From NCBI GenBank assembly GCA_963281255.1, contig OY725496.1, positions 2,852,001-2,916,000 of the forward strand: a stretch of 64,000 nucleotides of DNA, given 5' to 3'. Numbering within the stretch: the stretch's first letter is position 1; each line of letters begins with the position of its first letter. The notes beneath the pieces are model-generated. The model did not search any database, had not been told where the DNA came from, and saw nothing but the letters and a program-made list of their open reading frames with translations. The position numbers and the translations under genes are program-made. Source of the stretch: Aphrocallistes beatrix. Taxonomy: Eukaryota; Porifera; Hexactinellida; Sceptrulophora; Aphrocallistidae. Positions 57,452-64,000 of the stretch are shown here, one piece after another.

Positions 57452-58371
57452 CGTAGGTCAGACCGAAAGTTTTTCGACTCAAGCACTTAAGGTTATCAGA
57501 ATTAGCTATAATTTTCACAGTTCTTCAAAGTACTCCCCATCACAATCTATGCAAAGTTTCATTCGCCAGAACTACTTTTATAGCACACTTTCCATTGTTC
57601 TTGGGGGCTGTCTAAAATCGCCGAATTGTAGGCCGAGGTCGCAGCCTTTGTGCTACCATATTTCACTCCTCGGATCTGTTTTTGACTTCTGGGAACACAA
57701 AAAAGTCGCAGGGCACAAGATCACCCGGAACGATCTTACTTAGAGCTTTCGACTCTCCAGATCTGAATTTATGAAGCATAAACTTGCACCATTCCACTTT
57801 TGTATTTTTTGCTCATCAGAAAGCCTATGAGGGATCCAACGGGCTGATACCTTCCTGACACCCAGATAATCATGAAGGACGGTTGTAATCGCATTCCTTC
57901 CAATCTGGAGTCCCTTCATAGGTGATCCGCTGATCTAACTTAATGATTTTCTTCACTTTGGCGAGGTTATCGGGTATTACCGCCGTCGCGGGACGTCCAA
58001 GGCGCTCTTCATCGGACAATTGTGTTCTTCCCCTCCGAAACTCAGCAAACCAGTTGAAAACTGTTGCGAGGGATGGACCTTGATCTCCAAAAACAGAATT
58101 AAGTTGAGTGAGTGACTATGAAGCACTCAAATCCCTCAAAAATTCGTAATAAATCATGGCTCTGAAATCACGCCACTCCAACTCCATCAAAAAATAAAAA
58201 TAATGCTGAATGTCAAGGTAAGGATGACGCTATATTTTAAAGAATTATTGTGTTAGCCACTTGAAATTCCTCAATGCATTACTGAACAAAGCAATTATGG
58301 TTTGACTGAAATTTCATAACAATTGCTGAATGATAAGTATGCTAGTCTAAAAACTTTCGGTCTGACCCTCG
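57452..58371 (-). pseudogene. Mariner with internal deletion
   Basis: Ends CGTAGGTCAGACCGAAAG and CGAGGGTCAGACCGAAAG. On the - strand from about 58190: MELEWRDFRAMIYYEF, FNWFAEFRRGRTQLSDEERL, YEGLQIGRNAITTVLHDYL and RWIPHRLSDEQK, so the DNA-binding half is present. Then the sequence jumps to C-terminal remnants (about 57660 downwards) without the catalytic region. A 0.9 kb deletion derivative. Confidence 0.75.
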
Positions 58372-58837
58372 TGATAGGAGTAGCCAATCGCCTATCAAAT
58401 ACGATCAAATTTGAAGACCTAGTTCTTACAGTTTGCAGGATATGGCTCAAACTGATCAAAATGCTTTACCATAGCAACGTAGGAATGTAACAACATTCCA
58501 TTGAATAATTCTAAATTTTTCAAATCAACTCGTACTAATCTTAGTTCTACACAAAAATTATACCTTAATAACAATTAGAAGTAGGCTTAAAACAGCTTAG
58601 AAAATTGCCAAAATCGTGCTTAAAATGACCTGTTGCGCAATGATATGATGACAAATCGAAATTTTGACAACGGATATATGTACTTTGAGCCATGTTTATA
58701 TATGCTGCTAATACATTCTTAATGCCTATTCTACATGGTTAACGATTTTAGGCTAATCGTGTATTAATCCATTCGACTATTACCGCATCCTTGGTCATTT
58801 TACTGTGAGGCATTATTAGAGTAGGCTATGGTCTAAC

Positions 58838-59147
58838 CTTTGGGGGTTGGGCACTGTATACTAAAGTATTTTAAGCATTTTGAGCCATGGGGCCACTTCA
58901 ATTTTTTTCAGGGAAGCCATAACTGCGGATATTCGAAAATCGCAAATTTTCCCATAGGGTAAAAATTGAATTTCTTCAAATATGGAATAATATAGACCAA
59001 TAACCAAAAATGAAGCTATCTTGAGTTATTTACAATTTAAGGTCAAAAATTATCCAAATAAAAGGAGGCAACTACATTAGTATTTAACATATATTTTTCA
59101 AAAAATCACTTCAGTACAAAGAACAGGATGGATAACTATGTTTTGTT
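58838..59147. other. 3' flank of the - strand gene
   Basis: No repeat recognised. Likely the 3' UTR and downstream sequence of the gene whose last exon ends at 59148. Confidence 0.35.
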
Positions 59148-59264
59148 TCATACAACTTCTGCATCACTGTCAGTAATTTCGGACTCGAAATCGTCAAACG
59201 AAATACATTCGTCACTCCAGATGCTGTTTTCTTCAGTAGAATCACTGCTTTGATTCTCGTTACT
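59148..59264 (-). CDS. Unrecognised host gene, likely last exon
   Basis: Phase 0 from a weak acceptor (gattgaag before 59264) to TGA at 59150-59148. It encodes a very acidic end: SSDSTEENSIWSDECISFDD then FESEITDSDAEVV. A stronger acceptor at 59313 gives a 10-codon end (EKVEVGPVRK) instead. If read through in the frame of the acidic tail, only one TGA separates the two, so a sequencing error or decay is also possible. Confidence 0.4.
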   Translation of the reverse strand, partial: SNENQSSDSTEENSIWSDECISFDDFESEITDSDAEVV

Positions 59265-59411
59265 CTTCAATCAATCGTCTCTATTTTCGGACTGGACCAA
59301 CTTCAACTTTTTCCTGAATAGTAAAAACACCATTAATATATGATTTAAGAATAAACAGGAGCAACAAATTCATTAAATATTTCTAGTAAATCACTGTAAA
59401 CCAACTCTCAC

Positions 59412-59480
59412 CTGTTTACCCTTACCCAACTTTCGGGTACTTTGTGCTGGTTTTCTTCGCCTTCCTCTGTTTTTGCTATC
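59412..59480 (-). CDS. Unrecognised host gene, internal exon (basic)
   Basis: 69 bp, 23 codons, phase 0 at both ends, acceptor ttttgag and donor CAG|gtgaga. It encodes DSKNRGRRRKPAQSTRKLGK and three more residues, which looks like a nuclear localisation stretch. Confidence 0.5.
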
Positions 59481-59716
59481 CTCAAAAATTTACAAACAGA
59501 ATTCAATTTTCTAATACAGAGCCATCTCCAAAGAACAAAATTTCTTTTTTTAACAAAGTTAGTTGATTAGAGGCTGAAAATATTTTATTGAAATACAATA
59601 AAATCAATAATTATTACTTCCTACCTTTTCTATGATATTCTCGGATTTGCCTTGATTCGATTCCTTTGATTGAATTGTCTTTTTCAGAAATCATTACTCA
59701 GTATGCAAAATATTAC

Positions 59717-59844
59717 TGTTTCTCTGACTTCCTCATTTTCTTGACTGTCAGCTTTGTAGCCATCATCGGTTGCATTTGGACGTCTGCTAAGGGATGGTGA
59801 TAGAATCCTACTTCTTGTTTGTGTGATACACTCATCGTTCTTCC
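59717..59844 (-). CDS. Unrecognised host gene, internal exon
   Basis: 128 bp, starts with two bases of a split codon (acceptor tactcag) and ends in phase 0 at donor ACA|gtaata. It encodes KNDECITQTRSRILSPSLSR and then RPNATDDGYKADSQENEEV, a Ser-rich then acidic, probably disordered segment. The split codon matches the phase of the upstream exon (61041-61269). Confidence 0.55.
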
Positions 59845-60296
59845 CTGAGTATAAAATGGTTTGAAAAAAATACCGACATTTCACTACTGATTTTATTGGC
59901 TAATAACGTGATTTCAAAACATCAATACCATTAGATATGCATACCAGAAATATTTTGTTACTTTAGCATAATTATATAGGAATGAATAATTCTAGTCTTG
60001 TTATAACGATATGACACTCTTTTTTAATGTACTTTGTATACTTGGGGCATTCAAAATGTTTGTAACCATGCCCACCATTTCTTTGTAAACATTATATTCA
60101 ATTCAGTACGTAGAGATTATTACAAAACTATTTTTAATCTTTTATATAATAATACTTTGTTTGTCTAAATTGGTCAAACACCTTTGCGAATACATCCATT
60201 TTACGTTTAGCCATTTAACTCAGTAATGTTTATGGCTTTAAAAATACCAGAAATTAATGCAGAGCATAGAGCCAATAAAATCCGATCACTTCTAGG
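59845..60296. other. Intron sequence of the - strand gene
   Basis: No feature recognised up to the hAT MITE at 60297. Confidence 0.3.
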
Positions 60297-60402
60297 CAGG
60301 GACGTAGCCAATCAATCCGGAGGGACTGCAGCAGCTTAATAAGGCAAACATACAGGTCCTGACGGGCATACCAAAAGTTTATTGGGCCTGGCTACGCCCT
60401 TG
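60297..60402. mobile_element. hAT-type MITE, 106 bp
   Basis: Ends CAGGGACGTAGCC and GGCTACGCCCTTG, repeats cttctagg (60289-60296) and cttctttg (60403-60410). Intronic in the - strand gene. Confidence 0.6.
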
Positions 60403-60479
60403 CTTCTTTGAGATACTCCAAAAAACATTTTCAATGAGTTTATGGTAGTTTGCTAACTACCTAGACTTGTCATCGGGAG

Positions 60480-60912
60480 CAGTTCACGAGATCTGCATCT
60501 TGGTCTGAGTAAACTTTGTTCCCGTTGGGAACCACCTTTGCTTTCTGAGAGACAAAATAAGGTTCGGTTGAATTCAGCAAATTCACTCCTAAAATTATTT
60601 TACCGTTGTGATAAAAGGCGATCATTTGAGATCTGTACAGGAGATGAAACCTGTACACGGTTTTCAGAGCCAATACATAAGCAGCAGAACAAGGTCTGGC
60701 TCCCAAAAGGTGCGATTCCACCTGCAATCCCCTTCCGGATCACTTGGGCTGCAAGGTTATGTACACAATATTTTGATGCACACTGTCCAGTATGCGAAAT
60801 AGAACTGCCACATGAAACTTTTCGATTCATTTGTTGCACTTCCTATCATAAGGAAGCATTATGTAGTATAATAAGACTTTTTATGTGTAGGTTGACTGGT
60901 GAAAACTCGTAG
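60480..60912 (+). pseudogene. Mariner transposase fragment (fourth lineage)
   Basis: The frame holds LLSERQNKVRLNSANSLLKL, then ICTGDETCTRFSEP (first catalytic Asp; Trp of GDETW replaced by Cys), VWLPKGAIPPAIP and LCTQYFDAHCPVCEIELP. The rest of the catalytic domain is absent, and no inverted ends were found. Old and dead. Confidence 0.7.
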
Positions 60913-61040
60913 TTAATAAGTACAAAAGAGATTACTTTGAACATTCAGTAAAGTTTTGTATAATATCGTGAGTATTACTCCTTATTTCATAATGAGCTAC
61001 ATCACTCTCGCATTTTATAAATATGTAATAGTTTGCTCAC

Positions 61041-61269
61041 TTTTTCGTTTTAAATTACCACTTGTTGAATCAGTATGATTATGATTTCTAATGAAAGAAC
61101 CAATCTTCTTTTCTTGTTGCGTGTCTTTGTCGATAGCTGCAGATGTCAATGGAGGAGGAGAATGAGATATGACGCATGGCAAATATGATTGAGAGCATTC
61201 TGTAAAGCAAGGATTCACACCAAAGGCATGGAGATTGAGACAAGCGTACCAACGAGCATCTACATGTAC
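61041..61269 (-). CDS. Unrecognised host gene, exon upstream of 59844
   Basis: 229 bp between acceptor ttatcag and donor AAA|gtgagc, phase 0 to phase 1. The encoded 76 residues start VHVDARWYACLNLHAFGVNP, continue with a Cys-rich bit (CFTECSQSYLPC), and end with a polar, Lys-rich tail (GNLKRK). I do not know the family. Phases agree with the exon at 59717-59844, and the codon use is unlike transposons around it. Earlier exons lie beyond the gypsy element or outside the window. Confidence 0.55.
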
Positions 61270-61289
61270 CTGATAAACAGGAGGTGAGT

Positions 61290-61970
61290 TGTCGTGAGAC
61301 TAAGGTAGGTATTAATAGGCGAGCACACGCACACGAAACTCGGATAGTTCACATACGATAGTAGCAGAATTGTCGCGTCCCAAATAGTGATTACAACCCG
61401 AATAATATATCGTAATAGCAAGTACAATTAAGGAAGGAAGAAATACTAGTTTAGAAGCTAGACAACAAGTGAATAAAGTCTATGCCTAATCTAACCTACT
61501 TATCCGTCTCAGGCTTCTACTTGGGAGGTAAGTAATGGAACTACGGTAACTATGGTAAGCTAACTAAATAATGATCAAGGCTGGATTCGGTTAACCGGTT
61601 AACCGGCTAACCGCCGTCAATCTCGGTTAACAGTTAAGAAAATCTTCGATCGGTTAGCCGATCTGCTTTATTTTATAAATATTTACACTAATTTCATTAT
61701 TTTCGACAGAGATTCATGAATATTACTTCTAAAAATTTGATAATACAGTATAATTCCTATTTTTCTAATCATATAGTTATATTTTGAGACCATTAAAAAT
61801 TATAAAATTTTTAATACCAGGTTGAAGATTAGTCCAAAAATTCATATTTTTACTAGTAATTAATATTTACATCGGTTAATCAGTTAACCACCCTGGAAGA
61901 AACCAAAATAACCAAACCCTAAAATTGGTTAACCAACCCCAGCCCTGTAATGATTAAATAGATCGTTACA
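61290..61970 (-). repeat. Possible 3' LTR of gypsy element 3
   Basis: On the - strand a purine-rich tract (GGAAGGGGAAG) follows the pol stop codon and is directly followed by TGTAACGATC, a normal LTR start. A plausible end, ACGACA, is at 61295-61290. A hAT-type MITE (61576-61947) is inserted in it. The 5' LTR is outside the window, so this cannot be confirmed. Confidence 0.45.
61576..61947. mobile_element. hAT-type MITE with GGTTAACC repeats
   Basis: Ends CAAGGCTGGATTCGGTTAAC and GGTTAACCAACCCCAGCCCTG-like, direct repeat taatgat on both sides. Subterminal GGTTAACCGG units are repeated four times on the left. Confidence 0.6.
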
Positions 61971-61989
61971 TCACTTCCCCTTCCATCAG

Positions 61990-64000
61990 CTATCGTTCAA
62001 TCGTCGTCATCAGGTCATCCAACCACTGTGCTTCAATAAGCTTCTCTGACGATTTTCTTACTCGGGCTGATCTACGAGCATTTAATTCATTAGGTATACT
62101 TTCGCCTGCGAGCTCGTTGGAGGCATCAGTATAGCATGTGTCTCCATCAGATGATGCCTCGGATGGGTCCAGTTCCGATCCCTGGTTTATTGCGGTACGG
62201 GGCACAGTCATTAGAGGTTGCAAAGTATCAGGGATGTAAATCTTGCACCTATTCAAATGCAGCCATTTCACGACGGTTTTGCCTCCCTCTTTCTGGTGTC
62301 TGATCTCATGGAATACAATTCAACGTATTTCGAGAGAATATCGACGAGTAACAAAAAATATATGTGGTGTGTCGATGCCCATGGGAGTGTAGCCACATCG
62401 TACGCGACAACCTCTCGTGGTCTCTTCGCCACACAAATCGGTACGAGTTTCTCCCTGGGTTGGTTTTTAGGCTTGTTCGTACTGTATATAAGACAACCTC
62501 TGCAAAACCGTTCGATATCTGAATCCATTCGTTTCCAGTAAAATCGATACGGGTCAATCTAGTAGTTTTGTCGACTCCCGGATGCCGTTCCTGATGTATA
62601 CAGTTTATTACTTTCTGTTTCAAGCTGTGTGGGACGACAATTTTCCTCCCTCTGCACAGCAAGCCGTCAGAAAGAACATGCCTAGCTAGTTCTTAAAGAT
62701 GTTATCGGATCGTCTATCTGACGCTGTCTCATTTCGTCACGATCGACCCCTCGTAAATTCGTAAGATAAACCTGCCTCTCAAAAAATTCCCTCGTGTCGT
62801 TTATCCCGTAATCAATGCTGCACTCCACTCTTGAAAGGAAGTCAGCGGGTGCATTATCTACTCCCTTAACGTGTTCTACATTGTAGTTGAATCCCTCCAA
62901 CTCCTGGATCCAACGCAAAATTTACCCTTAGGATCCTTTTGGCGGCGCAACCATATGAGTGGGTTGTGATCCGAAAGAAATCGGATACTGGGAGCCGCTT
63001 GAAGGTATTTCCGACGACTGCGATCAGGGCCCAACACTCAAGCTCGCCTGCGGAATAATTATTTTGCGATGCAGTCAACCCCAAAGAGAAGAACTCGATG
63101 GGCTTCAAACCTCCTTTGTCGTCTTGTTGAATCAGCACGCCACCAACTGCTACTAAAGATGTATCGACTTGCAAAACAAATTCCGAAGTCCAGTCTGGGA
63201 ATGTAAGTATTAGTGGTGTGGTAGTCAAGCGATCCTTCAAAATAGTGAAAGCGTTTTCGGCGCCCTCACTCCATATCCAGTCCACCGTTCATTCGTCAAA
63301 CGGTATAAAGGCTCAGCCAGCACAGCGAATTTTGGAATATACTCACGATAATAGTTGATTAATCCCAAAAATCTTAATAATTCCTTCTTCGTCTTAGGGT
63401 GTGGGGCATCTTTTATCTTCTCTACCAGTCTAGGGACGGGACGGTGCCCGCTGGCTGAAACCGTGGTCCCACAAATTCACCTCCGTTATACCCAAACAAA
63501 CACTTGTCTCGCCTGAGCTGATTTTTTGCATTCCTCAAGGCATTGAAGGTTGACATAAGATCCTCCAAATGGGCCGCGAATTCGCCAGTTCGCCAGAGAG
63601 AGCTCGGTTTACATCTCTCAACGTCTCATTCATCAAGCGCTGATAGATCGGCCCACTGTTGGTTAAGCCAAATGGTATCCTATTAAATTCGAATAGTCCT
63701 TTGGGCATAGCGAAAGATGTCTTGTATTTATCCTCCTCGTCAATCTCGATCGCCCAGTAGGCCGAAGCCCCGTCCAAAAATGAATAATAAGAGTCGCCAT
63801 GCATGGGGTCTAGAATATCCCTGGGGTGGGGCATCGGATAGGAATCTGCGCGTGTCATTCTGTTCAGCTCCCTGAAATCGACGCAGAATCGTCTGCTTCA
63901 TCACGCTTGGTAACAAGCAGGACTCTACTCGCCCATGACGAGCTAGAGGGTCGACAAATTCCATTGGCGAGCATTTCATTAACTTGACGCATTATTTCCT
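61990..64000 (-). pseudogene. Ty3/gypsy pol relic 3 (runs off the window)
   Basis: On the - strand: RT with SYPMPHPRDILDPMHG, YYSFLDGASAYWAIEID and GLFEFNRIPFGLTNSG (about 63979-63535), RT connection and RNase H start with FPDWTSEFVLQVDTS and NNYSAGELECWALIAV (63285-62866), RNase H end with HVKGVDNAPADFLSR (62918-62682), integrase zinc-binding part (CIHQERHPGVDKTTRL, 62662 on), integrase core start (VAYDVATLPWA; LLLVDILSKYVELYSM) and a basic integrase tail (ARRSARVRKS, to 61990). Most of the integrase catalytic core is deleted near 62270. Frameshifts are frequent. Confidence 0.85.

Larger units (their letters stand above)
55082..58830. mobile_element. P-type element (3.7 kb) with two nested insertions
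   Basis: Ends CATAGCCTACTCTAATAATG and inverse, exact 7-bp repeats gtctaac (55075-55081 and 58831-58837). Outer parts match the MITE at 32787-33610. Inserted are a TTAA-target element (55359-57266) and a mariner (57452-58371). Without them about 0.92 kb remain, again a MITE. Confidence 0.8.

Noticed and set aside
1..64000. CRISPR arrays, operons, rRNA or tRNA genes
   Set aside because: No regular spaced repeats, no prokaryotic gene spacing, and no cloverleaf or rRNA segment were seen. The repeats are transposon families.

Overview
The window looks like nuclear DNA of an invertebrate metazoan: AT-rich, intron-bearing, and built mostly from transposable elements nested inside one another. I cannot name the species. 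No prokaryotic gene organisation, rRNA or tRNA was seen. A 200-base run of N (7066-7265) marks a scaffold gap.

Two host genes can be supported. The first is on the + strand and looks like a JNK-interacting protein (JIP1-type) scaffold. Its three exons (26110-26591, 31775-31975, 54189-54585) join in matching phase to give an SH3 domain followed by a PTB domain, about 359 residues in all. Its introns are 5.2 kb and 22.2 kb and are packed with transposons. The second is the 3' part of an unrecognised gene on the - strand (exons 61041-61269, 59717-59844, 59412-59480 and probably 59148-59264).

Layout: 1-9 kb holds TTAA-target elements, a Ty3/gypsy pol relic (- strand) and Helitron-like copies. 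9.5-10.1 kb holds the 3' end of a Penelope-like retroelement: a GIY-YIG segment followed by a hammerhead ribozyme motif on the same strand. 10-17 kb is an array of Helitron-like copies and MITEs, several nested. 17.3-25.1 kb is a decayed Ty3/gypsy element whose gag is split by a 5 kb P-superfamily element. 26-54.6 kb is the JIP-like gene; its introns hold mariners, hATs, a P element with 384-bp inverted repeats, two 0.68 kb foldbacks, a Harbinger-like element and Helitron-like copies. 55-58.8 kb is a 3.7 kb P-type element with two further insertions. 59-61.3 kb is the second host gene. From 61.3 kb to the end is a third Ty3/gypsy element (- strand), which runs off the window.

The most useful observations are these. 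(1) A hammerhead ribozyme core lies next to a Penelope-type nuclease. (2) Six P-superfamily insertions share CATRG termini and exact 7-bp target duplications, so autonomous-like copies are linked to MITEs. (3) Insertion inside a repeat that also occurs empty in the window proves a TTAA target for one family. (4) The Helitron-like family carries hairpin tails and repeated CRE/AP-1-like palindromes, with several copies inside a JNK-pathway scaffold gene. None of the transposases seen appears intact.
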